A stretch of 64,000 nucleotides of DNA. Origin: Pseudanabaena minima. Its GTDB lineage: Bacteria > Cyanobacteriota > Cyanobacteriia > Pseudanabaenales > Pseudanabaenaceae. A program made the position numbers and the translations under genes. The stretch lies in the NCBI RefSeq assembly GCF_051131155.1, contig NZ_CP159508.1, forward strand, positions 1,798,001-1,862,000, given 5' to 3'. Each line of letters begins with the position of its first letter. The first letter of the stretch is position 1. Of the stretch, positions 8,103 to 15,962 are shown piece by piece. The notes beneath the pieces are model-generated. The model saw only the letters and a list, made by a program, of their open reading frames with translations. It was not told the origin of the DNA and did not search any database.

Positions 8103-8763
8103 TACAGTTACTACGGTTTCTAAAGCAGAGATTGTCAGCGATCGCTGGATTAAGGCAACTTGGGACGAGTTTTTAACGCTTGCGGACGATCCTGCTCATG
8201 CAGAAATGGCTAGGTTTTATTATGATCGCGATACAATGAGAATTGAGATGGCGGCTAATGGTTCTTTACATGGGCGCAATAATTCGGTTGTTTATGATGT
8301 GATTAGTCTATTTGCGATCGCTAAAAATATTCGCATTCTCAAGCTGACAAATACCAGTTTTCGGAAAACAGGTTTGCAAGAATGCCAGCCTGATTGCTCT
8401 TTTTATATTGGCGATAGTTTTTTGTTGCCACCTCAAAATAACAGTTCTATCGATCTTGATAGTTTTGAGATTCCTCATTTAGTAGTGGAAATCGCTACAA
8501 CATCCCTGAATGATGACTTGGGGCGCAAGCGGATTTTGTATGAGCAGTTGGGAGTAAAGGAATATTGGGTAGTGAATGGCGGCGAGTCACAGGTTTATGC
8601 TTTTGAAATGTCAGGGGAGCGTAGTGGCACAATTAGAGAGTCACAGGTTTTAGAGGGTTTGAGTATTGCCATAGTTGAAGAGGCACTTAAACGCAGTCTA
8701 ACAGAAGATGATGGCGCGATCGCGAGATGGTTATTGCAGACTTTTACAGTCTCACCAGCCTAG
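8095..8763 (+). CDS. Uma2 family endonuclease (PD-(D/E)XK)
   Basis: This 222-residue protein belongs to the Uma2/DUF820 family, restriction-enzyme-like proteins that are greatly expanded in cyanobacteria. Typical parts are visible: WDEFLTLADD near the start, the DGxx-like strand (YYDRDTMRIEMAANGSLHGR), the PDCSFYIG core with its acidic residue (about 103-110), and IPHLVVEIATTSLNDDLGRK-type catalytic E-x-(K) region with YEQLGVKEYWVV after it. A ribosome site TTGGAGG precedes the ATG at 8095, inside the end of the upstream small gene. It overlaps a minus-strand gene tail-to-tail by 12 nt. The cellular target of Uma2 proteins is not established. Confidence 0.85.
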   Translation: MVNTVTTVSKAEIVSDRWIKATWDEFLTLADDPAHAEMARFYYDRDTMRIEMAANGSLHGRNNSVVYDVISLFAIAKNIRILKLTNTSFRKTGLQECQPDCSFYIGDSFLLPPQNNSSIDLDSFEIPHLVVEIATTSLNDDLGRKRILYEQLGVKEYWVVNGGESQVYAFEMSGERSGTIRESQVLEGLSIAIVEEALKRSLTEDDGAIARWLLQTFTVSPA

Positions 8764-9381
8764 GTTCTGTTCACATTCTCGAAATATCGATTGCAGCAGT
8801 CCTAATACTCTCTCTAAGTCCCCTGTGGCATGGGGCATGGTTTCATAGACAGCACCAGCGATCGCTAGTTTATAGGCTTTCCATGTATCACCATTTGTGA
8901 CGATCCCAAATACATCTATTTGTTTACCAATTTGATTGTTTCGCCATTGACAAGCTTGCATTTCTACTAAACATTGCGCTAATCCCTGCTCAAAGTCATC
9001 TTTTTTTGCTTCGACAATGCAGAGAAATGGAGCTTCTAAATAGGCTTTGCGTTCGGCAATTAGATAGTCGGCTGCACCTGTGGCAATATCTGAAGATAGC
9101 GCCGCCCCCTTCCAGATTTTGAGATGTTCAAAGCTAATAATTGCTTCTTCACAAATTGCGTCGATAACTAACTTTTTTGATTCTTCATAATTTTGCAGAT
9201 CGAAGCATTGTTCTAATCGTTTTAGGCGAATTCGGAGAAAGTCACTGGGTGGACAAGATTGAATATCAATATGCCATCTCTGTAATTCATCTATGTGCAG
9301 CAGCTTAAAGGCTTCAGCATAGCGAAAATGCGAAAATCCTTTTTTCTTTTCAGGTTTGATGTTTTTAGTTTTTGTTGGCAT
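8752..9381 (-). CDS. Small PD-(D/E)XK-type protein of unknown function
   Basis: A 209-residue protein is read from the ATG at 9381 (MPTKTKNIKPEKKKGFSHF). The frame extends up to 9486, but the added residues look non-coding. It has the hallmarks of a small restriction-like fold: ADYLIAERKAYLEAPFLCIVEAKKDDFEQG supplies the D...ExK catalytic set, followed by QCLVEMQACQ and a C-terminal alpha/beta segment (VFGIVTNGDTWKAYKL). Such proteins resemble the N-terminal nuclease domain of type I restriction subunits and occur as stand-alone genes in cyanobacteria. It is divergent from the DUF1016 nuclease gene that starts at 9485, with only about 100 nt between them. Confidence 0.7.
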   Translation of the reverse strand: MPTKTKNIKPEKKKGFSHFRYAEAFKLLHIDELQRWHIDIQSCPPSDFLRIRLKRLEQCFDLQNYEESKKLVIDAICEEAIISFEHLKIWKGAALSSDIATGAADYLIAERKAYLEAPFLCIVEAKKDDFEQGLAQCLVEMQACQWRNNQIGKQIDVFGIVTNGDTWKAYKLAIAGAVYETMPHATGDLERVLGLLQSIFRECEQNLGW

Positions 9382-9484
9382 AGTTATAAAATTTATAGAT
9401 GTGACACAAAGGCAGTAATCATAGAGATAGATTGTTGCTGAGTAAGGATTAATATCGATCTTGTAAATTTGTGTAAATGTTAGC

Positions 9485-10513
9485 ATGACATCTAATCACA
9501 GCATTTTTCCTGAATCTTATACGGAGTTGCTTGTTGAGGTAAAACAAAGGATTCGGACTGCTCAATATGAGGCTTTGAGGGCGGTTAATCGGGAGCTAGT
9601 GATGCTTTATTGGGATCTTGGCAGGATGATTGTCACTCGTCAACAAGGAGAAACTTGGGGAAAGTCGGTGGTGGAGCAGTTGGCTAAAGATTTGCAAGCT
9701 GAGTTTCAAGGTGTCAGTGGGTTTTCTGCGCGTAATATCTGGAGAATGCGTGATTTTTACGTGACATATCATCTCAATACAAAACTGTCACCACTGGTGG
9801 CAGAAATTGGATGGTCGCATAATTTAGTAATTATGGAGAGATGCAAGGATGATTTGGCGCGTGAGTTTTATTTGCGAATGACGCGCAAATTTGGCTGGAC
9901 AAAGAATGTGTTGATTCACCAAATCGAGAATCAAACCTATGAAAAGACTTTGCTGAATCAGACAAATTTTGATATGACTCTATCGGAGGATATTCGCGAT
10001 CACGCTAAGTTGGCAATTAAGGATGAATACACTTTTGATTTTCTAGAATTGGGTGATGAACATAGTGAGAGGCAGCTTGAGACGGCGATTTTGGCTCAGG
10101 TTGAGCCATTTTTGCGAGAGATGGGTGGGATGTTTGCGTTTGTGGGTAGTCAGTATCGGTTAGAGGTGGGGGATGATGAGTATTTTATCGATTTGCTGCT
10201 TTACCATCGACATTTGCGATGTTTGGTGGCGGTTGAGTTGAAGATTGGGAAATTTAAGCCTGAGTATGTGGGTAAGATGCAGTTTTATTTGGCGGTGTTG
10301 GATGATAAGGTACGGATGGATGATGAGAGGCAATCGATTGGGATTATTCTCTGTAAGTCAAAGGATAAGACGATTGTGGAATATGCTCTGAAGGATGCGA
10401 GTAAGCCTATTGGGGTGGCGACTTATCGGTTATCAACGCTGCCGAAGGATTTGCGGGATCAGTTGCCTGCGCCTGAGCAGGTGGCGATGTTGTTGAATGG
10501 TATTGAGGAGTAA
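9485..10513 (+). CDS. DUF1016 (YhcG-type) PD-(D/E)XK nuclease
   Basis: The 342 residues match the two-domain YhcG/DUF1016 family. The N-terminal helical domain (YTELLVEVKQRIRTAQYEA, LVMLYWDLGRMI, FSARNIWRMRDFY, GWSHNLVIMER) is thought to bind DNA. The C-terminal nuclease domain has the core FVGSQYRLEVGDDEYFIDLLLYH followed by LVAVELKIGKFKPEYVGKMQFYL. There D-in-FIDLLLYH and E-x-K in VELKIG are the catalytic set. Family length is about 340-380, so the gene is complete. These nucleases often sit beside restriction and toxin systems, as here. The 3' end (GGTATTGAGGAGTAA) is echoed at 10617 by a near copy, suggesting local duplication. Confidence 0.9.
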   Translation: MTSNHSIFPESYTELLVEVKQRIRTAQYEALRAVNRELVMLYWDLGRMIVTRQQGETWGKSVVEQLAKDLQAEFQGVSGFSARNIWRMRDFYVTYHLNTKLSPLVAEIGWSHNLVIMERCKDDLAREFYLRMTRKFGWTKNVLIHQIENQTYEKTLLNQTNFDMTLSEDIRDHAKLAIKDEYTFDFLELGDEHSERQLETAILAQVEPFLREMGGMFAFVGSQYRLEVGDDEYFIDLLLYHRHLRCLVAVELKIGKFKPEYVGKMQFYLAVLDDKVRMDDERQSIGIILCKSKDKTIVEYALKDASKPIGVATYRLSTLPKDLRDQLPAPEQVAMLLNGIEE

Positions 10514-10637
10514 TGCTCTATTGTGATGTGGGCGCGATCGCTTGTTGATGATGGCTGGTTTGATGGTGACTGAAGTTAATGAATCGATCGCTTGTGTGTA
10601 AGATGTTTTTAGATTGGGTATTGAGGAATAAGTAAGA

Positions 10638-10706
10638 ATGGCTGATGCAAGGGTAAAGATCGCGAAGGATAAGGCGGAATTGGGGGCAAATAATGAGCAT
10701 TCGTAG
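10638..10706 (+). pseudogene. Remnant 5' end of a Dnd-associated protein 4 paralogue
   Basis: A 22-codon frame (MADARVKIAKDKAELGANNEHS) precedes and overlaps the intact gene at 10693. Its first 15 residues align with that protein's start (MSIRRVYIAEDKAEL). It looks like a partial tandem duplicate or the scar of a lost paralogue. Confidence 0.5.
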
Positions 10707-11151
10707 AGTTTATATTGCTGAAGACAAAGCTGAATTAGTACGGTCTTTAAGATCTGCCGAAAACCCCACTGCGCCATTTCAGACCTATGCTGATGTGATG
10801 ACTTTTGCGGCTGTTCTTGGCGCAAAACGAGGAAAAAAGACTCCTCTTGGCAAAACGTCGAGAAAAGAACCCGATCCAATTCCTCAAGATCAGTTCGTAG
10901 CTAGAGGTTACGAACCTGTAATCAATTTAATTGCGATCACCCATACCAAAGATCCTAAAAGTCTTGCCCTTGACGAAGAATCTGGAAATATCCGCGTTCA
11001 AATTTTTGAAGAGTATGCCAATGGAGGGCTTGAAGTTTTACAGAACACTTTACAAGGAAGTGTGGATTATACAGATGCAATTTTGTTGATGCTGCTAGCG
11101 GAAAAAGATCAAGAATCTTTAGAAGATTTCGATTTGAGTAGATTTCTATGA
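10693..11151 (+). CDS. Dnd (DNA phosphorothioation) system-associated protein 4
   Basis: This is a 152-residue soluble protein. Its pattern is that of the family named Dnd system-associated protein 4: an N-terminal RVYIAEDKAELVRSLR, then PFQTYADVMTFAAVLGAKRG, DQFVARGYEPVINLIA, and the signature IFEEYANGGLEVL near residues 112-124. The biochemical role is not known. The family is found with phosphorothioation or phosphorothioate-dependent restriction genes. The stop codon overlaps the start of the HNH endonuclease gene by 4 nt (ATGA), so they form one transcription unit. A broken dndC lies 6.5 kb downstream. Confidence 0.75.
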   Translation: MSIRRVYIAEDKAELVRSLRSAENPTAPFQTYADVMTFAAVLGAKRGKKTPLGKTSRKEPDPIPQDQFVARGYEPVINLIAITHTKDPKSLALDEESGNIRVQIFEEYANGGLEVLQNTLQGSVDYTDAILLMLLAEKDQESLEDFDLSRFL

Positions 11152-12119
11152 GCAAAGATTTACTGTTCTATTCCAAAAAGTTTGCGAAGTTGCGTGTAGA
11201 CCGTGTGCGGGGAATTGCACCACATAAACCAATATTGCTTTTATCTGCGATCGCGCTAATCCAACAGGGAATAATCAGACAAAACCGAATATTTTTATCA
11301 CCTGAATTAATCGCCACCTTTCTCAAATATTGGAGCTTTTTGGGTTCAGAATCGCATCGTGCAGATATTGCTCAGCCGTTCTTCCATCTTCAAAGTGAAG
11401 ATTTCTGGCATCTCAAAGCAAAGGCTGGATTTGAACCTGTAATTAACTCTAAAGTGAAAATTAAAACCTTGAATGGTTTGAGAGATTCGGTGCAATATGC
11501 TTACTTTGATGATGAACTTTTTGAGCTAATTCAGAATCTCTTATCAAGAAATAGTTTGATTGATATCCTTGTAAATACTTGGTTTTCTGATAAATCGTCA
11601 CAAATTGAACAACTTTTTCAAATCAACTCCTTTCAAGAATTTCAAGATCGCTTACGAGAAAAAGGTGGTGCTGTCTATTCAGTTGATGAAGTAGAAGATG
11701 AATCTAAATTAATCGTGCGAGATGCTGCCTTCCGTAGAATAGTTGTCTCAGCTTATGAATATCGATGTGCATTTTGCGAGTTACAGGTTCTCAATTCACT
11801 AAATCAACATATTGTCGATGGAGCGCATATTAAGCCGTTCTCACAGTTTCGAGATGATCGCTTTGATAATGGACTTTCACTTTGTAAAAATCATCACTGG
11901 GCTTTTGATCGAGGTTGGTTTACCGTTGATGATGATTATAGAATTGTTGTCTCTAACGATCTAAGGGAAGAATCGCCTCACGCACAAACAATGCGAGATT
12001 TTCACGGTCAGAATATCGTTTTACCAGCACAACAAAGCTATTTGCCAAGAATCGAAGCTTTGCGATGGCATCAAGAAAATGTTTTTAATCGGGGCGATCA
12101 ACTCTTTTTAGAGTATTAA
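11148..12119 (+). CDS. SBD/HNH restriction endonuclease, probably phosphorothioate-sensing (COG3440 type)
   Basis: The N-terminal part of this 323-residue protein (HKPILLLSAIALI near 27-39) resembles the sulfur-binding domain of McrA-like enzymes. These recognise phosphorothioate-modified DNA. The C-terminal part is an HNH nuclease: C207-x2-C210 in YRCAFC, DGAHIKPF with H227, N241 in DNGLSLCKNHHWAFD with C246 and H249/H250. Length and order fit the family. Enzymes of this kind cut DNA carrying a modification that is foreign to the host, which agrees with the nearby modification genes being broken. Whether this one senses sulfur, methylation or nothing is inference. It is coupled to the upstream Dnd-associated gene by an ATGA overlap. 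Confidence 0.8.
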   Translation: MSKDLLFYSKKFAKLRVDRVRGIAPHKPILLLSAIALIQQGIIRQNRIFLSPELIATFLKYWSFLGSESHRADIAQPFFHLQSEDFWHLKAKAGFEPVINSKVKIKTLNGLRDSVQYAYFDDELFELIQNLLSRNSLIDILVNTWFSDKSSQIEQLFQINSFQEFQDRLREKGGAVYSVDEVEDESKLIVRDAAFRRIVVSAYEYRCAFCELQVLNSLNQHIVDGAHIKPFSQFRDDRFDNGLSLCKNHHWAFDRGWFTVDDDYRIVVSNDLREESPHAQTMRDFHGQNIVLPAQQSYLPRIEALRWHQENVFNRGDQLFLEY

Positions 12120-12337
12120 TCACTCATATATAGATTTTTAAATTCTTTTGCTGCGTTGGGATTAATTTTTTCCAGAGCCGCAACGATCCGCAAAACTGTT
12201 TCAGAATTAGGATCTCTAACTTCATTAGTCCAACGATAAATATTTGAACGACCAACGCCTAGAGCATTAGCCAGATTTGTTTGGCTAATACTATATTTTT
12301 CAAGAACTTGTCCGAGTGTTTTACCTGCTTTACCCAT
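12116..12337 (-). CDS. XRE-family helix-turn-helix regulator
   Basis: This 73-residue protein is almost entirely one HTH domain (LGQVLEKYSISQTNLANALGV, then GRSNIYRWTNEVRDPNSETVLRIVAAL), the size of phage-repressor-like regulators. It is convergent with the HNH gene, overlapping by 4 nt, and faces a 150-nt upstream region holding three copies of a TAGTCCA-N2-TGGACTA palindrome. A perfect copy of the palindrome also stands before the broken dndC at 17639. I infer that it binds these sites, represses itself and once controlled the phosphorothioation genes. Confidence 0.85.
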   Translation of the reverse strand: MGKAGKTLGQVLEKYSISQTNLANALGVGRSNIYRWTNEVRDPNSETVLRIVAALEKINPNAAKEFKNLYMSD

Positions 12338-12377
12338 ACCTTTGATCGTGTCAGAGGATGTTTAGCCTGTAAAGAAA

Positions 12378-12396
12378 TGTGTCCAAATGGACTACA
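12378..12396. promoter_or_regulatory. Operator site A (GTCCA-AA-TGGACTACA)
   Basis: The inner GTCCA-AA-TGGAC is a perfect palindrome. It lies 41 nt upstream of the XRE gene start, well placed for autoregulation. Its spacing matches sites B, C and D. Confidence 0.6.
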
Positions 12397-12410
12397 AAGA
12401 TGTATAATTT

Positions 12411-12430
12411 TGTAGTCCATTTGGATTCGT
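12411..12430. promoter_or_regulatory. Operator site B (TGTAGTCCA-TT-TGGA)
   Basis: The left half matches site D perfectly and the right half keeps only TGGA. It lies between the divergent XRE and small-protein genes. Confidence 0.5.
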
Positions 12431-12440
12431 GCGATCTATT

Positions 12441-12460
12441 CGTAGACTAATTGGACTACA
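12441..12460. promoter_or_regulatory. Operator site C (TAGACTA-AT-TGGACTACA)
   Basis: The right half matches site D perfectly and the left half is degenerate. It stands 28 nt before the likely ATG of the small plus-strand gene, so the regulator could act on both directions. Confidence 0.5.
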
Positions 12461-12488
12461 AAACTTTTACTATTTAATTGCTAATGCC

Positions 12489-12674
12489 ATGAGCTACCAA
12501 GAAATGCTTCACCCTTGGGCGATCGCTCGTCCTCTCCCCAATAATATTCAAAGCGTAATTGTCGGCAGATTTCGCCGCAGAGTAGATGCTGAAGAACACT
12601 TAAAGTTTTTACGGCGGCGCATCCCTACGGTTAAATTCTTTATCGTTTTTGACTGTCAGACAAATCTGCTGTGA
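12489..12674 (+). CDS. Small conserved cyanobacterial hypothetical protein
   Basis: A 61-residue basic protein is read from the ATG at 12489 (MSYQEMLHPWAIARPLP). An in-frame GTG at 12429 would run through operator site C and is less likely. The pattern WAIARPLPNNIQSVIVGRFRRRVDAEEHLKFLRR...FFIVFD is one I associate with small cyanobacterial proteins of unknown role that resemble a single SPOR-like alpha/beta unit. It starts downstream of the operator cluster and upstream of the ATPase array. Confidence 0.6.
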   Translation: MSYQEMLHPWAIARPLPNNIQSVIVGRFRRRVDAEEHLKFLRRRIPTVKFFIVFDCQTNLL

Positions 12675-12748
12675 TGCAGTGAATTAGAAAGTTGCGCTTA
12701 GTGCGTTGCTATATATTGAAAGAGTATATGCCCTGTTAAATAGCTAAC

Positions 12749-14302
12749 ATGATGAAGAAATGGTTTAATACCGCAGGTCCTTGTCAAGCTGACATTCACT
12801 ATATGCTGCCAGCAAGCGATCGCCTTCCTGAATTAGTCGATCTAATCGATCAGCGTAATTACTTCGTCATCCATGCCCCCAGACAAACAGGCAAAACCAC
12901 AGCGATGATGTCACTAGCCCAATCACTAACCGCCAGTGGCAGATATAACGCCGTCATGGTGTCAGCAGAAGTAGGGTCAGCCTTTCCCGATGAACCCGAA
13001 AAAGCAGAACAAGCAATCCTATCAGCATGGCGAGATGCCGCAGATTTTTGGTTGACAGACGAATTAAAACCACCCATTCATAATCCTAATCAACCGCCAC
13101 AACGCATCGGTAATTTTTTAAAAGTATGGTCAGAATTATCCCCAAGACCATTAGTAATCTTTATCGACGAAATAGATTCTCTCCAAAATCAAACCTTAAT
13201 TACAGTATTGCGACAACTAAGAGATGGCTTTCCTCGTCGTCCACAGGGATTTCCCCAGTCAGTTGCATTAGTGGGAATGCGAGATGTCCGCGATTATAAA
13301 TACGCATCAGGAGGAGGCGAGCGCCTAAATACCTCAAGCCCCTTTAACATCAAAGTACGTTCCTTCACACTGAGTAATTTCAGCCTTGCAGAAGTAAGAA
13401 ATCTCTATCAACAACATACAGAAACCACAGGACAAATATTTACACCAGAATCAATAGATTTAGCTTTTCATCTAACACAGGGACAGCCTTGGCTAGTCAA
13501 TGCGATCGCCAAAGAAATCACCGAATATATCGCCAAAGATCCTCATATTCCAATTACACCTGAACTCGTTAACCAAGCCAAAGAGATTTTAATTCAAAGA
13601 CAAGATACCCATTTAGATAGCCTAGCCGAGAGGCTGCGAGAAGATAGAGTAAGGGTGATTATGCAGCCAATTTTATCAGGGCAAGAATTGGTGAATACTC
13701 CAGAGGATGATCTGCGCTATGTCTTGGATCTAGGGCTTTGTAATCGGGATAGCCGAGGCGGTATCCAAATTGCTAACCCAATCTATCGGGAAATCATTCC
13801 TAAAGTATTGGCAGCAATCACGATCGCCTCATTAACCTCAATATCACCAACATGGTTAGATACTAACGGTAAACTAAATGCTCAAGCACTTTTAGATTCT
13901 TTCATCGATTTTTGGCGGCAGCATGGAGAGCCACTATTTAAAAGTACGCCCTATCCAGAAATTGCCCCCCATTTAGTATTAATGGCATTTTTGCATCGTG
14001 TCGTCAATGGTGGTGGTAGTTTGGAGCGGGAATATGCAGTTGGCTCAGGACGAATGGATATTTGTTTGCGCTATGGCAAGGTGACTTTGGGAATGGAGCT
14101 AAAAGTATGGCGTGATCGCAAGCCAGACCCACTTAATGAAGGCTTAAAGCAATTGGATAAATATCTATCGGGATTGAATTTAGATACAGGTTGGTTAGTA
14201 ATTTTTGATCGCCGTGAGGGTTTGCCTCCACTTAGCGATCGCACTATCACTGAGAGCGCAATTAGTCCCGCAGGGCGAGATATTACCGTCATTCGGGGAT
14301 AA
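12749..14302 (+). CDS. AAA-like ATPase with C-terminal PD-(D/E)XK nuclease, tandem copy 1
   Basis: This 517-residue protein starts MMKKWFNTAGPC. The ATPase part has Walker A APRQTGKT (43-50), Walker B PLVIFIDEID (134-143), a GMRDVRDYKY sensor region and a winged-helix-like stretch to about 310. The C-terminus is a restriction-like domain: GSGRMDICLRYGKVTLGMEL (432-451) with D437 and E450, then K452, and Q468 in LKQLDKYL. This STAND/AAA plus nuclease design is common in cyanobacteria and of unknown function. A defence role is suspected from the neighbours. Copy 1 resembles copy 3 in its first half and is the most divergent of the three in its second half. Confidence 0.85.
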   Translation: MMKKWFNTAGPCQADIHYMLPASDRLPELVDLIDQRNYFVIHAPRQTGKTTAMMSLAQSLTASGRYNAVMVSAEVGSAFPDEPEKAEQAILSAWRDAADFWLTDELKPPIHNPNQPPQRIGNFLKVWSELSPRPLVIFIDEIDSLQNQTLITVLRQLRDGFPRRPQGFPQSVALVGMRDVRDYKYASGGGERLNTSSPFNIKVRSFTLSNFSLAEVRNLYQQHTETTGQIFTPESIDLAFHLTQGQPWLVNAIAKEITEYIAKDPHIPITPELVNQAKEILIQRQDTHLDSLAERLREDRVRVIMQPILSGQELVNTPEDDLRYVLDLGLCNRDSRGGIQIANPIYREIIPKVLAAITIASLTSISPTWLDTNGKLNAQALLDSFIDFWRQHGEPLFKSTPYPEIAPHLVLMAFLHRVVNGGGSLEREYAVGSGRMDICLRYGKVTLGMELKVWRDRKPDPLNEGLKQLDKYLSGLNLDTGWLVIFDRREGLPPLSDRTITESAISPAGRDITVIRG

Positions 14303-14386
14303 TTCATTAAGCAGTTGATGCTTAATTAAGTTAATAGCCTTCAGGTATATGCTGATTTACGATTGTTTGCATTATCCTAGGTGAAT

Positions 14387-15934
14387 ATGATGAAGAAATG
14401 GTTTAACACCGCAGGTCCTTGTAAAGCTGACATTCACTATATGCTGCCAGCAAGCGATCGCCTGCCAGAGCTAGAGCAGTTAATCGCTCAAGAAAATTAC
14501 TTCGTCATCCATGCCCCAAGACAGACTGGCAAAACCACCGCTATGATGGCATTAGCGCAGGAGCTAACCGCTAGTGGTCGATATACATCGGTGATGCTAT
14601 CTCTTGAAGTTGGTGCAGTCTTTTCAGACGATGTGGGAGCAGCCGAACTCGCTATTTTAGATGAATGGAAGCAATCGATACGGTTTCGTTTGCCTAGAGA
14701 ATTACAACCGCAGCAATGGTTAGAAGCAGACGCAGGTGCAAGAATTGGCACAAACCTAAGCAACTGGGCAGAACAATCTTCCCGCCCGTTAGTCGTCTTT
14801 TTAGATGAAATTGACGCTTTGAGCAATGAAACATTAGTTTCTGTATTAAGGCAATTAAGATCGGGTTTCCCAAATCGTCCGCAGGGCTTTCCCCAATCAG
14901 TTGCATTAGTGGGAATGCGAGATGTCCGCGATTATAAATACGCATCAGGAGGAGGCGAGCGCCTAAATACCTCAAGCCCCTTTAACATCAAAGTACGTTC
15001 CTTCACACTGAGTAATTTTAGCCATGCAGAAGTAAGAAATCTCTATCAACAACATACAGAAACCACAGGACAAATATTTACACCAGAATCAATAGATTTA
15101 GCTTTTCATCTAACACAGGGACAGCCTTGGCTAGTCAATGCGATCGCCAAAGAAATCACCGAATATATCGCCAAAGATCCTCATATTCCAATTACACCTG
15201 AACTCGTTAACCAAGCCAAAGAGATTTTAATTCAAAGACAAGATACCCATTTAGATAGCCTAGCTGAGAGGCTGCGAGAAGATAGAGTCAGAGCGATCAT
15301 TCAGCCAATCCTTGCAGGTCAAGAATTACCAGATGTGCCACAGGATGACGTGCGCTATGTTTTGGATTTAGGTTTATGTAGTAACGAGAATGGATTGGCG
15401 ATCGCTAATCCCATTTATCAAGAGGTACTGCCCAGAGTGCTTGCCTATGTGACATCTGCTTCAATGGGATATATTCAACCAATTTGGCTCACTGAACAGG
15501 GAGAATTTGTACCTGAATGCTTGTTAGAGTCATTTCTAGAATTTTGGCGACAGCATGGAGAACCATTGTTTAAAAGTACCCCCTATCCAGAGATTGCTCC
15601 CCATTTAGTATTGATGGCTTTTTTGCATCGGGTGGTCAATGGTAAGGGGACTTTGGAACGCGAATATGCGATCGGTTCGGGAAGAATGGATTTATGTTTA
15701 CGTTATGGCAAGGTGACTTTGGGAATGGAGTTAAAAGTATGGCGAGACAAGAAACCAGACCCACTTAATGAAGGTTTAAAGCAATTGGATAAATATCTAT
15801 CGGGTTTGAATTTAGATACAGGTTGGTTAGTGATCTTTGATCGCCGTGAGGGTTTGCCGCCGCTGAGCGATCGCACTACCACTCAGAGCGCAATCAGTCC
15901 TGCAGGGCGAAATATTACCGTGATTCGCGGATAA
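14387..15934 (+). CDS. AAA-like ATPase with C-terminal PD-(D/E)XK nuclease, tandem copy 2
   Basis: The protein has 515 residues from the ATG at 14387, preceded by TAGGTG. A GTG two codons earlier is possible. It has the same architecture as copy 1: Walker A APRQTGKT, Walker B PLVVFLDEIDAL, and nuclease motif GSGRMDLCLRYGKVTLGMEL with K after it. Residues of about 65-165 differ strongly from copies 1 and 3 (for example LSLEVGAVFSDDVGAAELAI in place of VSAEVGSAFPDEPEKAEQAI). The central block is the same in all three, and the last third is the same as copy 3. The variable segment between Walker A and B may set partner or signal specificity. Confidence 0.85.
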   Translation: MMKKWFNTAGPCKADIHYMLPASDRLPELEQLIAQENYFVIHAPRQTGKTTAMMALAQELTASGRYTSVMLSLEVGAVFSDDVGAAELAILDEWKQSIRFRLPRELQPQQWLEADAGARIGTNLSNWAEQSSRPLVVFLDEIDALSNETLVSVLRQLRSGFPNRPQGFPQSVALVGMRDVRDYKYASGGGERLNTSSPFNIKVRSFTLSNFSHAEVRNLYQQHTETTGQIFTPESIDLAFHLTQGQPWLVNAIAKEITEYIAKDPHIPITPELVNQAKEILIQRQDTHLDSLAERLREDRVRAIIQPILAGQELPDVPQDDVRYVLDLGLCSNENGLAIANPIYQEVLPRVLAYVTSASMGYIQPIWLTEQGEFVPECLLESFLEFWRQHGEPLFKSTPYPEIAPHLVLMAFLHRVVNGKGTLEREYAIGSGRMDLCLRYGKVTLGMELKVWRDKKPDPLNEGLKQLDKYLSGLNLDTGWLVIFDRREGLPPLSDRTTTQSAISPAGRNITVIRG

Positions 15935-15962
15935 ATAATTTGCTAAGTTTGAATTATATTAA

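Noticed and set aside
12429..12488. GTG start for the small cyanobacterial protein
   Set aside because: The extra residues run through the operator region and do not fit the family start. The ATG at 12489 does.
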